From assembly GCA_922989275.2 (NCBI GenBank), contig OV277859.1:36809501-36873500 (forward strand): a DNA stretch of 64,000 bases, given 5' to 3'. This document shows, piece by piece, positions 32,847-43,640 of the stretch (the stretch's first letter is position 1; the number at the start of each line of letters is the position of its first letter). The position numbers were made by a program, and so were the translations under genes. The notes under the pieces are model-generated. The model made no database searches. It worked only from the letters and a program-made list of their open reading frames with translations, and was not told where the DNA came from. The stretch comes from Gari tellinella. Its lineage: Eukaryota > Mollusca > Bivalvia > Cardiida > Psammobiidae.

Positions 32847-33185
32847 GCATAACCACTTCACTGCCATAACGCCATACTCACTGCCATGGTGCAATCTTAT
32901 TAAAACCATTGTCTGCTTTTATAAATCAAATAAAAATTTAGGTTAATTGACTTAAGTTATTAAGTATTGAGTGTCAATCAGTTTGGATCCAGATCACTTG
33001 CCTTGTTACGAAGTGTTTATTAAGATCCAAACTGATTGCAAATAACAATTCCTGACAACTCCCTCCTTACAACGACCATTGTCGCAGTTCCCTAAAGCAT
33101 GTTCAACCTATTCCCGGCTGCAATGTCGTCTCCTTAAATTGTCGTCTGCTGTTTTTCTCAAAGTTACGTTATAAACAATATGACA
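32847..33185. mobile_element. E-like relic joined to a G half element
   Basis: Core 1 hairpin 32975-33038 has matched substitutions in both outer arms (CAATCAG / CTGATTG instead of CAAACAG / CTGTTTG). From 33057 CAACTCCCTCCTTACAACGA to TTGTCGTCTGCTGTTTTTCT matches the interior of G. Confidence 0.6.
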
Positions 33186-33461
33186 TGTTTTATCTACAAC
33201 ATGGTGGGGACAAAGTATAATAGATTTCGTACTTCGTGGCAAGTATGTACATCTTCAAAGAGAGATTCAGTCGGATTGAGGCATTTCTTTAGACATAAGT
33301 AATTTGATTTAAATGCCATTCAATAAGTAAAGATTAAACAGAGAAAACATTTTTCTGTGTTTTAGAATGCATGTACTCTGTATATAATATCGAGTATGAC
33401 ATACAAAATGGAGCAAAATCATTCTTGGTTTGACAGTGTTTTTTTCAGTTTCTACTGTTCC

Positions 33462-33697
33462 AGGGCTACCATAAGTTGATCATAAACAGATTTTTTTTTT
33501 CAAGCGTGGTGTTACGAAACGTGCATTTCCAATAGTCTGTTTCTAGTTTTGAAGTCACATGACTACTTAAAGCAGGTTAAAAGTTAAGCAGAATGCGCCT
33601 TCAGGCGCATTCTGCTTTACTTTCAGCCTGCTTTAACCCACCATCTGCAAGAAAAAAATCCGAAGATTTCGGAAAAATCCGGAGAAATGGCAGTCCC
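33462..33697 (-). mobile_element. Family U MITE with 7-8-bp target duplication, copy 2
   Basis: Left AGGGCTACCATAAGTTGA, right GGAGAAATGGCAGTCCC. Flanks ACTGTTCC (33454-33461) and ACTGTTCT (33698-33705) match at 7 of 8. Core 2 hairpin 33566-33636 with apex GAATGCGCCTTCAGGCGCATT. The TIR and target length suggest hAT-type, by inference only. Confidence 0.78.
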
Positions 33698-34618
33698 ACT
33701 GTTCTAGCTCCTATTTTACACTATTGTATAACAGTGATCCGTATATCCACCGTACTGTCATATACACGTATCTTTTAGAACAACTAGAATATAGCAATTA
33801 GAAGGGCTAATGTTGCGGTAGATGTCCTAATGCTTCAGCCCTCTTAATTAATTTAGAATAAAGCTATTTATGTAGAGCTATATGAACATGTAACATAGCC
33901 AGCATTTGAACAGAGCATAGAAAAGCTATGGGCGTATCCCTAAAGACATCAAGCTTGGCATGCTAAGACAAGTGTATCGAAGAGTATTAAAATTACTAGA
34001 ACTGCTCCACTGTGTGAATTATAATAATATTACCCCATGCTACTACTCACTCGATATAAGTGTATGTATTGTATGTTTGTATTTATGTACGACTGTAAAT
34101 CTATATTTGTTTTAGAATTTTTAAAGGTAACTGGAAAAAAGTATAATCTTCTGAGTTAAACCCCCATACTTTAATCAAGGATACCCAAGTCCTAAGTCGA
34201 ATAGTAGTTTAATTACACCGAAATCATGAAACTTTCAAAACTAGTAATAGGCTAAATTTTTGTCATGGTAGACATTATTTTTCTAAAAATTATATTTGAA
34301 GTTTTGAAGTCCGGGTTATATCTTAAACATCTCCCAATCATCACTAGAAATGTGTTATGTTGAACACCCATCTTGGAATAATCTAAAACATTCCAGAGGA
34401 AGAAATAATTAACGATAGTGATACAAATTCCCAGTTTAATTGGGCCTGTCTGTCAACTACCAGGAATTGGAATTCAGCACGTAACTTCTATCTCAGGAAA
34501 TGGAACAGGGTGCAAATTGATTGAATCTATTCTTGTTTTCAAAATGTTTTTGAAGACAATGTAATAATGATTTCTTTAAAATACATCAATAGAATGTTTG
34601 TTATCATCTATACAAATC
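33698..34618. other. Long unassigned AT-rich stretch
   Basis: No hairpin, tandem repeat or exon-like frame. One of the few stretches near 1 kb without repeat signature. Confidence 0.5.
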
Positions 34619-34868
34619 TACAGTGGAGAAAACGTTATTCTTTCCCAATAAACGCGTTAACGTTTAAACTAGTATTTCAATTGCAAACCGTTTGGAGCCA
34701 GGTCAGACGCCGGGTAGCCCGGCGTCTGATCAGGCACCAAACTGTTTGCCACTCATACTTACATGAATGGTCAAAATTGTCTAAAGTTTGTTCTTTAATG
34801 CGTTTTATTGCGATGCGTTTGCTTTCGTTTGCGTTTAAACGGGAAAGAATAACGTTTTCTCCACTGTA
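34619..34868 (+). mobile_element. Family A MITE, full length 250 bp
   Basis: TACAGTGGAGAAAACGTTAT to ACGTTTTCTCCACTGTA, TA both sides. Core 1 hairpin 34683-34749, apex GCCGGGTAGCCCGGC. Confidence 0.92.
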
Positions 34869-34876
34869 CCTCTGAA

Positions 34877-35077
34877 TACAGTAGGGGAGACATTATTCTT
34901 TCCCGTTAAATAAAAATGTGGTCGACTCATTTTAATCTAAATGGTCGACGATTTCAAACACAGTTCAGACACCGAGTATATCGGTCTCTAGTCTGGCTCC
35001 AAACTGATGTTAAAGGACATATGACATAAACTTAATTTTTCAGGGGTGGGTAGTGAATAACGCCTTTTTTCAGTGTA
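34877..35077 (-). mobile_element. Family A MITE, diverged, adjacent
   Basis: TACAGTAGGGGAGACATTAT to CGCCTTTTTTCAGTGTA. Core 1 at 34954-35008 decayed (ACACAGTTCAGACACCGAG ... GGCTCCAAACTG). Eight bases from the preceding A copy. GTCGAC repeats at 34921 and 34944 form a small inverted pair. Confidence 0.7.
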
Positions 35078-35309
35078 AATATATGTAAAGTAGATGTGTT
35101 AACATTCTAAATCGATAAACGTGTTGCCATACTAATGTAATTGTACGCTGAATTAAAAAACAAATAAGTTAATTAACTTGTTGATAGACTTACTGGTAAC
35201 TCATATCAACATAGGCGACGGAGCTTTCGTACAAATAGTTTTGGGTCAAGACCAGACGCCGAATAAAGTGTATTGACATTTCTGGTGTTAACCCTTTATG
35301 CCTGAAACT

Positions 35310-35524
35310 TTAACCCATTTGTGCCCACGATCCCATATATGGGGCATAGGCAAACAGTGTAGACCCTGATCAGACGCCGCATTATGCGGCATCTGATCAG
35401 AGTCTTCATTGTTTGCTGATAGAATTTTCAATATAAAACAAAACGAAAATGGAATCCCTTTGATAAAAAATGGACTAATCCTATATATAAACATGGAAGT
35501 ATCCACTGGGTATAAATGGGTTAA
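35310..35524 (-). mobile_element. Family C MITE
   Basis: TTAACCCATTTGTGCCCACG to GGGTATAAATGGGTTAA. Core 1 hairpin 35350-35415, apex GCCGCATTATGCGGC. Confidence 0.9.
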
Positions 35525-35749
35525 AATGGACAGTTTCAGTTTCCAATTTAGTCTAGCTCACTGTTGACTACAAAGGGTTGTTTTGTACATGTATTGAAAT
35601 ATCACAAATAGTGCAGAATCCAGATCAGATGGCGTCTGTCGTCTAATCATGGTCTTCACTGTTTTCAAAGAACAAGACTTAGTGTACTGTTTCCAGGTAC
35701 ACTGTTTGCAAAGGACGCATATATGTGTGGCTATGGCTCTAAGGGTTAA
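35521..35749. mobile_element. Family F2 relic sharing a TTAA with C
   Basis: Begins at the TTAA closing the C copy, contains CAATTTAGTCTAGCTCACTG (F2 word), a core 1 relic at 35604-35666 and ends GGCTCTAAGGGTTAA. Confidence 0.65.
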
Positions 35750-35842
35750 ACTGTGCTAAATATATTTTTGAAATCGACATCAGTATCAAGACAAATGTAG
35801 TGGAGAAGAAAATAGCTCTGTCTCTGTGTGCGCTAAAACAGT

Positions 35843-36092
35843 TACAGTGGAGAATCTGTTATTCTTTCCCGTTTAAACACAAACGTACGCAAACGCAAAG
35901 CACTAAAACGTAGAAAAGAACAACTTTTGGACAATTCTGATAATTCTTGTTTATCTTGGTGGCAAACAGTTTGGAGCCTGATCAGACGCCGGGTTACCCG
36001 GCGTCTGACCTGGCTCCAAACTGTTTGCACTGCAAATAATAGTTTTAGCGTAAACGCGTTTATTGGGAAAGAATAACAGATTCTCCACTGTA
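35843..36092 (-). mobile_element. Family A MITE, subfamily A2, 250 bp
   Basis: Both ends carry the A2 variant (CAGTGGAGAATCTGTTATTC, against AAAACGTTATTC in A1). Core 1 hairpin 35962-36028 in reverse polarity (GAGCCTGATCAGACGCC; apex GGGTTACCC). An isolated core 1 relic follows at 36107-36150. Confidence 0.92.
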
Positions 36093-36188
36093 TGTCCATT
36101 GCAAACAGCTTGAAGTCAGATCAGACGCCGTTTGCTCCAAAACGTTTGCAAGTCAAAGTCTAATAATTCAACCGTTATAATTATGCGA

Positions 36189-36412
36189 TGGGCTTATGCT
36201 TATAAATCTGATGCCGTTCTCAAGCTTTTGATTGGCCAGATTGGAGCATTTTGAAAAAAATGACTAATCAAGCGCCAGAAAACGATATTAGGCTCATCTC
36301 AAACGCTTTTATAAGCATGGGACCTGCGTTCTGCAGCCTTTGATTGGTTAGATTTGAGCCTTACGCTTGATAACGATTTCCGACTCAACTCAGACGATTT
36401 ATAAGCATGGGA
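36189..36412. mobile_element. Family O, double palindrome
   Basis: GCTTATGCTTATAAATCTGA pairs with TCAAACGCTTTTATAAGCAT; a second, shorter set ends TTTATAAGCATGGGACC at 36412. Repeated TTGATTGGCCAGATT / TTGATTGGTTAGATT words. Confidence 0.65.
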
Positions 36413-36562
36413 CCTGATTCATCATTTCTCTTGGTTAAACGCTAAACTTTATCAAAAACACCAATAAACATTTCCTCGGAATCAAAATATCATGAAATGA
36501 ACATTGCCAATTAAGGACAGTCATAGATAGTAAAGATTGTAATTAGGATTTCCCCGTTTAAT

Positions 36563-36813
36563 TTAACCGATTATCCCATAAAAACGCTTTTTACGCCTCT
36601 AATATATTCCTCTACTGAAGAAAATAGTTCCAATTTATAGTCTTACAAATAAGAATCATAAGAAATATTTTCTATATTCTAGCAGATAATAGCTTAAAGC
36701 ATGTTGAAATTAAAGCAGAATGCGCCCTCAGGCGCATTCTGCTTTACTTTCAACCTGCTTTAAGTGGTCACCTATTTTCAAAACTAGAAACAGGCTATAG
36801 GGTAATGGGTTAA
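36563..36813 (+). mobile_element. Family D MITE, 251 bp
   Basis: TTAACCGATTATCCCATA to CTATAGGGTAATGGGTTAA. Core 2 hairpin 36693-36764, apex GAATGCGCCCTCAGGCGCATT. Confidence 0.9.
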
Positions 36814-36918
36814 ACTAAACCAAACGCTAACGGTTATTCTGAGTGTATCTGAGTGTCAAACACATTTGGGTTGATTAGACACTGATGGAAATCAGAAGCG
36901 GAAATACAATGGAAATCA

Positions 36919-37162
36919 GGGGTCCGTTTTACTAAACTACTTACGCAAAATTTTTGCGTAAGTCAAAATTTTAAATTTTAATTTATATTTTTTTATTATC
37001 AATTGCTATGAACAGCAAATAGCCAGATCAGAGGACGCGCTTTTAGCGCGTCCTCTGATCTGGCTATTTGCTGTTTGCAAACGTTTATGATCGAAAAATA
37101 AGAGTTAAACGGTTTTGACTTACGCAAAAAATTTGCGTAATTTGTTTAGTAAAACGGGCCCC
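36919..37162. mobile_element. Family H variant (H2) with a perfect 30-bp hairpin
   Basis: GGGGTCCGTTTTACTAAACT and TTTAGTAAAACGGGCCCC are inverted ends. Subterminal palindromes are TTACGCAAAATTTTTGCGTA at the left and TTACGCAAAAAATTTGCGTA at the right, replacing the GACAA type of other H copies at both ends. Central stem 37011-37040 / 37046-37075 is perfect, loop TTTTA, and contains AGCCAGATCAGAGGACGCGC, a core 1 relative. Confidence 0.85.
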
Positions 37163-38029
37163 AGAAGCGGAAATACAATAGAAATCAGAAGTGGAAGTGT
37201 AATCCCGTTTGTTGTAGAAGGAATACCATATCTTTTTTCGCTATATCCTATTTATGACTTCAAATTATCAAATTCTGATTATTGTAATGACATTTTCTTT
37301 TCCTGTCACGATAGCTAAGTCGCAATGCCAAACATTTTGGAATCAGATACGACGCCAAAATGCTCGTTGTCTCATCTGGATATAATCTATTATCAAAGGT
37401 AGTAACTCATAGAGTGCGTAACCCTTTTTATGAATGATGGGAACCAGATTCTATAATTTTCCAACAAAACGGACCTTGATGTTTGCATTGCTTGTTTTAC
37501 TTTTATTATTTCTGTTATTTTTCTAAGAAACAGCCCTCAAATCATTATAAGCTAATCCTTTTTGAACAAATTGAATAGTCTCTTTGACAATTTTAACATA
37601 AAAGGGGTTAAAAGGTAAGAATACTATCGTATATTCCCGACTGATATCAGTAGAAAATACGGAACTTATTAACTAGCCTTTCTTATCACAAAATATATCG
37701 AGGTGCACTTGATATTAATCCCATTAAAAATAACTGCACTCCCTGTATAGGTATCGTTAGATAATTTTCTCCCCATCAACAAACAGGATACGACTGCCAG
37801 AGCCGTACATCAAACAGCAAATTACTTCGCTAATCGGTGTTTCCTAAGAGATTCGATTAAAGTTTTAAGTTGTTTACTGATCTTACGTAATTATCGTTTC
37901 CTAGAGATACTCTTCTTCTTTTTTGTTGGAAGGATACCATAACTATTACCACAAGAAAAACCTGATCTCTCATTGAAGTGCTTCACTACTTCGGAGTATC
38001 TCACAATGACTTTGGTAAAATGTTTTGTC
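37163..38029. other. Unassigned; one core 1 relic
   Basis: Relic at 37327-37385 (CAAACATTTTGGAATCAGAT ... CTCATCTGGATA). Otherwise no signal. Confidence 0.45.
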
Positions 38030-38399
38030 TCACCTGTAAAACAACTCTTACAAACTGTTCAGATGTGAATATATACAATGCTGTAACCTTTTTTTATATG
38101 CAGTAACTACTCTAGAAAATGACCGAAAACAACTTTAGCAAACAATGCATAATCTGTTCTTAAAAAAGATGGGCAACCATACAAGCTTACAATGCAGTAT
38201 TTGTTACAGAACACTGTGCAACATATTTCATGCACAAGCTAGAGCTTTTGTTGTGTTTTTTTCTTAAAAAATAGAAACGAAAAATTCACGCAAACAATTC
38301 AGTTACTGGTTTGGAAAATAGCAGGTAACGTTTGAGCAGCTATGCTGTAACCATTTCAGAGAATGGGCTAAAATCAAGTTAGCAATGTAGTCTATATAC

Positions 38400-39610
38400 T
38401 TTAAATATCGAAATGGCAACTGTTCAAGCAAGCCTCACATAACTAGAACAACAATCATTCATAGGATCAATGTAATATTCTTCTAGAAGTAAGAGTTGCA
38501 ATAGTTCAAACATCAATATTCTAATATCTAGAAATTATAACAGCAGTCGTTTAAGCATCAATGAAATACATTTTAGAAACAAGAACGGCAATTATTCAAA
38601 CATCATTGCAATATTTTATAGAAACAAGAACGACATTATTTCAAGCGCCGTTGTAATAAATTCTAGGAACTAAAACAGCAATCGTTCAAGCACCAGTGTA
38701 ATAAATTCTAGAAACCATAACAGCAATTATTCAAACAGAATTGCAATATATTATAGAAACAAGAACGACATTATTTCAAGCGCCGTTGTAATAAATTCTA
38801 GGAACTAAAACAGCAATTGTGCAAGCATAAGTGTAATAAATTCTAGAAACCATAACAGCAATTATTCAAACATAATTGCAATATATTATAGAAACAAGAA
38901 CGACATTATTTCAAGCGCCGTTGTAATAAATTCTAGGAACTAAAACAGCAATCGTTCAAGCACCAGTGTAATAAATTCTAGAAACCATAACAACAATTAT
39001 TCAAACATAATTGCAATATTTTATAGAAACAAGAACGACATTATTTCAAGCGCCGTTGTAATAAATTCTAGGAACTAAAACAGCAATTGTGCAAGCATAA
39101 GTGTAATAAATTCTAGAAACCATAACAGCAATTATTCAAACATAGTTGCAATATATTATAGAAACTAGAACGACATTATTTCAAGCGCCATTGTAATAAA
39201 TTCTAGGAACAAGAACAGCAGTTATTCAAGCATCGTCGAAATAACTTCTAGAAATAAGAGCCCCGGTCATTGAAGCATCAGAATAACATGTTCTAGAAAC
39301 TAGAACAGCAATCTTTTCAATCATCAATGTAATAAATTTTAGAAATTGGAACCACAATAATTTCAGCAATATTGTAATGATTTCTAGAAATTAGGACGGC
39401 AACCATTCAAATATTAATGCAGTATTAGATCTACAAAGAGGAGGGCAATGGGACAAGTCAGCAATACTGTAACGACTCTAGAGAACATTCACGAAAACAG
39501 TACAGTCTCTATTGAAGACAACGAAATGTCAATATAAAACCAAAGAATGCAATAACTATTCTAGAAAACGTAATGACAGCCATTCAAGCAAACAGTGCGA
39601 TAATCTTCTA
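38400..39610. repeat. 45-bp satellite with 135/270-bp higher-order period
   Basis: TTCTAGAAACCATAACAGCA recurs at about 38706, 38841, 38976 and 39111, exactly 135 bp apart (three 45-bp units). Adjacent 135-bp blocks alternate ATCGTTCAAGCACCAGTG with ATTGTGCAAGCATAAGTG, so the true period is 270 bp. Diverged units (TTCTAGAAAC ... GCAATTATTCAA) extend left to about 38030 and resume at 40440-40560 beyond the D insertion. Confidence 0.9.
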
Positions 39611-39808
39611 GAAAGTGACGAAATCATTTACCCCATAGCCTGTTTTTAGTTTTGAAGACAGGTGGCCACAAAGAGAATGCTGAAAGTAAAGCAGAATGTA
39701 CCTTAATTCTACTTTACTTCCAGCCTGCTTTAAGCTACAATCTGCTAGGATAAAGATAATGTTTCTCGTTAGAAATATTTATGACTGTATAAAGTGGATC
39801 CTTTTTCT

Positions 39809-40346
39809 TTAAAGCGACTCGCAACCAGATGGTGCATTAAAACTAGTAATTTGTAAATATGTGTCAAACGCTTATATAAATGGTAAAGAATTAGTTAAGG
39901 ATAAGAAATTCTGTTTAAAAAAAATGTATTTCAATAAAAAAAATATTGGTCTCTGGTGGGATTCGAACCCGGGGCCCGGCATTGGCGGACAGAAGGCAAA
40001 ATAGGGGAAACCGCTTAGACCAATGGACCACGGAACTATCCGTTTATCTCGGATCGATTTAACGTATTTAAATGTGTAGCGACCGAAAGTGCATACAACT
40101 TCGTAGTTCGGCTCGTGTTTATGTCTGAGCCCGTGTAATGAAGCAACAACAACAACTATAGAAAACGCTATAGAAAAACGATGGAAAATATCTAAAAATC
40201 TAAGATTCGGTGACGATTCTTGAGACTTTTTTTGGACTGATCATATTTTTTTAATGTCAGAAGCCAAATAATGCCACAAATTTGCTTTTATTTGAGTATT
40301 TTATTTTATTTTGACAAGTACACCATCCGGTTGCGAGTCCCTTTAA
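39809..40346 (-). mobile_element. Family P element, copy 2, nested in D
   Basis: TTAA at 39809-39812 and 40343-40346; inverted ends AGCGACTCGCAACCAGATGG and CCATCCGGTTGCGAGTCCCT. Reverse orientation to copies 1 and 3, same internal order. Confidence 0.88.
39947..40037 (-). tRNA. tRNA-like Pol III unit, copy 2
   Basis: On the minus strand it ends with GGTTCGAATCCCACCAGAG, followed by a T-run (A-run at 39933-39942 on +). B box at about 39958-39968; A-box-like TTGGTCTAAGCGG at about 40011-40023. Same 82-nt core length as the other two. Confidence 0.45.
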
Positions 40347-40603
40347 AGGAGGAATACATTAATGGCGTAAAAGACGTATTTATGGGGTAATTGTTCGTTC
40401 TTGAGAAGGAAATGCAAAGATGCAAGCAAACAATGCATTAGCTACTAGCATGCTAGAAAACGGAATGGCAATTATTCAAGGACAAAATGCAGTAAATATT
40501 CTAGAAACGGAGCATCAACCACTTAAGCAAACCATGTAATAACATGCTTAAGATAACAGAACCCTTACTATGCAATCCAAATTCTCGTCAACCTAACGCT
40601 TCA

Positions 40604-40808
40604 TTAACCCCTTCACTGATCTACCTCAAGAAGACATATTGTTTATTGGAAACAGTTTGAATCCTGATCAGACGCCGCGTAACGCGGTGTCTGATCAGGA
40701 TCCAAACTGTTTAATACTCATAATGATTTACGCTAGTCGATTTAATTAACTTCAGATTTGAGCAATGGAAGCAGATGACAAATGTTTCAGACATATTACA
40801 TCATGACA
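40604..40808. mobile_element. Family E MITE, right end eroded
   Basis: TTAACCCCTTCACTGATC at the left. Core 1 hairpin 40650-40712 (AAACAGTTTGAATCCTGATC; apex GCCGCGTAACGCGGT). Right terminus not defined. Confidence 0.72.
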
Positions 40809-40871
40809 GAAACCATCATATTACCTTTTGGCTGATAGTTTATCCCAAAAGTCAATCGTGATTGCTAAACT

Positions 40872-41088
40872 AATTCACCCCTGAAATCTTTGATGAACAA
40901 TTTAAATTTCCAATTAAGTTGAGTCCATCTTTTGACTGTTTAGTGCTGGTTTTAACATACATTGTAAATTAACATAAAATTCGAATCCTACAGGAGCTCT
41001 CTGATCAGGGTCTACACGGTTTGCATAGGGCAGTCGTACTCTTCATTGTAAGTAAATGTCGAGTATAATCGTCTCAAGAGTTGAATGT
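40872..41088. mobile_element. Family F2 relic, left core arm lost
   Basis: CCAATTAAGTTGAGTCCATC is the F2 word. Only the right arm of the core survives (GAGCTCTCTGATCAGGGTCT). Ends CTCAAGAGTTGAATG. Confidence 0.5.
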
Positions 41089-41192
41089 TTTCTAACAAAT
41101 CGTCTTTAAAATGGCCATGTGACACAAGTCTGACTGTAATAGTAAGCAGATGATTATTTTCTCGATCACCAGACAACTAATTGAAGGTATCA

Positions 41193-41404
41193 TTAACCCT
41201 ATTTAAGCTGGTCTGTCGTCTTCTTGAACAATATCCACTGCGGGTTTACATGAAAACAGTTGAATGTCTTTTTGATTGAAGTAATACCTCAGTACGAGCG
41301 TAAAATAAGTTCGAGCTTGAACAAACGCCGAACTAATCGGAGTCAGATCTTGATCCAAAATTGTTTTCAAATGTTAGCCAATCCGCACCTAGCATAATGG
41401 TTAA
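41193..41404. mobile_element. Family E2-like relic
   Basis: TTAACCCTATTTAAGCTGG to CACCTAGCATAATGGTTAA. GTCTGTCGTCTTC inside; core 1 decayed at 41310-41370 (GATCTTGATCCAAAATTGTTTTC). Confidence 0.55.
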
Positions 41405-41617
41405 ATCGGTCACGCGCCTTACTAGTTGGCTGGCATTCCATTATCCGAGTAATTTAGCCTTCATAGGCACAGTCTTGCTACTTAATAGAATACTTTACTT
41501 AATTATCACATTGGAAACTCTTTCCCATGAAAACAAACCTCACTGATAACGCAATGCAGCAAAACGGAGAATTTGACTTGTTTAAAAATGTTATCAAATC
41601 AATTTAATATGATTGGC

Positions 41618-41690
41618 ACACAGTTTGGAGTCAAAGTAGAAGCCGGCTACCCTATACATGTACTTGATTTGCCGTCAAACTGTTTTCAGT
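41618..41690. repeat. Core 1 relic within an A-like fragment
   Basis: ACACAGTTTGGAGTCAAAGT then GAAGCCGGCTACCC then CGTCAAACTGTTTTC, followed by GGTTTTAGCATGAG. The 80-codon frame over it is fortuitous. Confidence 0.5.
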
Positions 41691-42081
41691 GGGCTCAAGG
41701 TTTTAGCATGAGTATGCTTTTGGGAAATGATGACTTCTCAACAAAACAGTCTTCCACTTTCCTTGATAATTTGCAATCAGCTTCAAACAATATTTTCTAC
41801 GTTTTCATGAAATAAGTAAGCATGTCGAACTGACGAACTTTGTACACAAGTGTTAAACATGTCGAAGTTTGGCGAGTCGGAGAATTCTTACATACAAATG
41901 GCTAGCACAATTCGGGCTGAGCATAATAAAGGTTGAATTTAGATTCATTGTACTTGAGTCATTTTTGTAAGACATTAGAACAGTCATGAAAACTGTCATT
42001 TATTAGAGTTTCTACAACAAATGACTGTTTAACTAAATTGAAGCAATTTAGACGAACTGACGAAGTATATTATCAAATCAG

Positions 42082-42488
42082 CCATTACCCCTTATCATGC
42101 TGATAGCGACTTCGCTTACATTCGCAAACAGTTTGGATGTAGATCGCAGCGTCTGGTTTTGATCCAAACTGTTTACCTCTCATATTTATAGTTTCTCAAT
42201 TTAAAATACAGTAAAACCTCACTATTACGACCACTAAGTTATGTTAATTATTAGGGTGTTTACGATAGGTGATCGCTTAAAGCAAGGTGGCAGTGAAACA
42301 GAAAGCTCCTTTAGGAGCTTTCTGTTTCACTGTCACCTTGCTTTTAGCTGTCACCTGTCTATTATACTATCAATAAGCCTTCGTTTTAGTGGTCGTAATA
42401 GCGAGGTTTTACTGTATATATAAAACTAATTTTCATTTTTTGCAGACGATATATTTGAAATAGAGACGATTCAGCATGATGCATGTAA
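42082..42488 (+). mobile_element. Family E2 relic interrupted by B
   Basis: ATTACCCCTTATCATGCTGA at the left; GCAGACGATATATTTGAAAT and TCAGCATGATG at the right match E2. Core 1 at 42124-42173 has lost its apex (GTAGATCGCAGCGTCTGG). B lies between at a TA. Confidence 0.7.
42207..42416. mobile_element. Family B MITE nested in E2, full length 210 bp
   Basis: TACAGTAAAACCTCACTATT to GCGAGGTTTTACTGTA. Core 2 hairpin 42267-42356 with apex AAGCTCCTTTAGGAGCTTT. Confidence 0.92.
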
Positions 42489-42492
42489 CTGC

Positions 42493-42515
42493 TACAGTGG
42501 AGAATCTGTTATTCT
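42493..42515. mobile_element. Family A2 solo left end
   Basis: TACAGTGGAGAATCTGTTAT then TCT, 19 bp upstream of a complete A2 copy; the spacer is the near-palindrome ACGTCATTGGTGACGT. Either a tiny truncated copy or a duplication of the end. Confidence 0.6.
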
Positions 42516-42534
42516 TACGTCATTGGTGACGTCA

Positions 42535-42784
42535 TACAGTGGAGAATCTGTTATTCTTTCCCGTTTAAACGCAAACGTACGCAAAACGCAAAGCGCTAAA
42601 ACGTAGAAAAGAACAACTTTTGGACAATTCTGATATTTCATGTTTATCTTGGTGGCAAACAGTTTGGAGCCTGATCAGACGCCGGGTTACCCGGCGTCTG
42701 ATCTGGCTCCAAACTGTTTGTAAAAGAAAAAATAGTTTTAGCGTAAACGCGTTTATCGGGAAGAATAACACATTCTCCACTGTA
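42535..42784 (-). mobile_element. Family A2 MITE, 250 bp
   Basis: TACAGTGGAGAATCTGTTAT to AACACATTCTCCACTGTA. Core 1 hairpin 42655-42720, reverse polarity, apex GCCGGGTTACCCGGC. Confidence 0.92.
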
Positions 42785-42794
42785 TTAAGTCTTT

Positions 42795-42995
42795 CGTTGA
42801 ACCTCGATAACTTAAAACTAGCTTTAGTAGAGCATTATCTTGTATTTCAAAATAAAAACGCGGCTTAGCCACTTTTCAACTTTGAAATAGAGGTATGTTC
42901 GACTTATGATAATTCGGGTGTTTGATATTTACCAGTGGAGTTATGGGTAAGTTCGACATTAGCGAGTTCCTATTATAAAAGGTGGACTGTGATAC
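42795..42995. mobile_element. Family I relic
   Basis: TTGAACCTCGATAACTTAAA at the left, AACGCGGCTTAGCCACTTTT inside, GTTCGACATTAGCGAGTTCC at the right; outer ends eroded. Confidence 0.6.
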
Positions 42996-43116
42996 TTTTT
43001 GTTGGTAAATTCATGCCATTACAACTACTCGAAGAAAGGATTGTTTTAATGAGCAAGACAAGTGGGCTTGTAAATTAAGATACAGGTAAAGCCAAATTCT
43101 CTCTTTGGAACTCTTA

Positions 43117-43333
43117 TACAGTGGAGAATCTGTTATTCTTTCCCGTTTAAACGCAAACGTACGCAAACGCAAAGCACTAAAACGTACAAAAGAACAACTT
43201 TTGGACAATTCTGATCATTCTTGTTTATCTTGGGTTACCCGGCGTCTGATCTTGCTCCAAACTGTTTGCACTGCAAATAATAGTTTTAGCGTAAACGCGT
43301 TTATTGGGAAAGAATAACAGATTCTCCACTATA
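43117..43333 (-). mobile_element. Family A2 MITE with left hairpin arm deleted
   Basis: TACAGTGGAGAATCTGTTAT to CAGATTCTCCACTATA. At 43230 the sequence runs from TTTATCTTGG straight into GTTACCCGGCGTCTGATC, so the whole left arm of core 1 is missing. Confidence 0.85.
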
Positions 43334-43424
43334 AGCTGCCACGTAACTTTCAACTCCATCAATGATTTCTCATTGGCGTAATTGTAATTACGGGTCCCAA
43401 CAATGATACGGCGTTCTATGAACA

Positions 43425-43640
43425 TGAGAAAATATGTTATTATTTCGTTTTAATCGAAACGAAACGACAACGCAATGCAATGAAAAGCAGAAAATGAAAT
43501 TCGTTTGAAATTCTGTACTCCCTTTTAATCTGATTACTAAATGGTTTGGATTGGCCACAGTTTTGTAGTTTGGTCTGACGCCGAATTCTCAGGTGTATGA
43601 TCTTACTCCTAACTGTTTGCACGGGAAATAACGTTAAATA
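43425..43640 (-). mobile_element. Family A relic
   Basis: TGAGAAAATATGTTATTATT then CGAAACGAAACGACAACGCA; decayed core 1 at 43567-43620 (TTTGGTCTGACGCCG ... CTCCTAACTGTTTGC). Confidence 0.55.

Larger units (their letters stand above)
39620..40395 (-). mobile_element. Family D element in the satellite, interrupted by P
   Basis: ATTTACCCCATAGCCTGTTT at the left and TATTTATGGGGTAATTG at the right. Core 2 at 39660-39735 has lost its apex (CAGAATGTACCTTAATTCTA). P splits it at a TTAA. Confidence 0.75.

Noticed and set aside
38400..39610. CRISPR-like array
   Set aside because: Regular 45-bp units without unique spacers, in eukaryotic-looking DNA; a satellite with higher-order periods.
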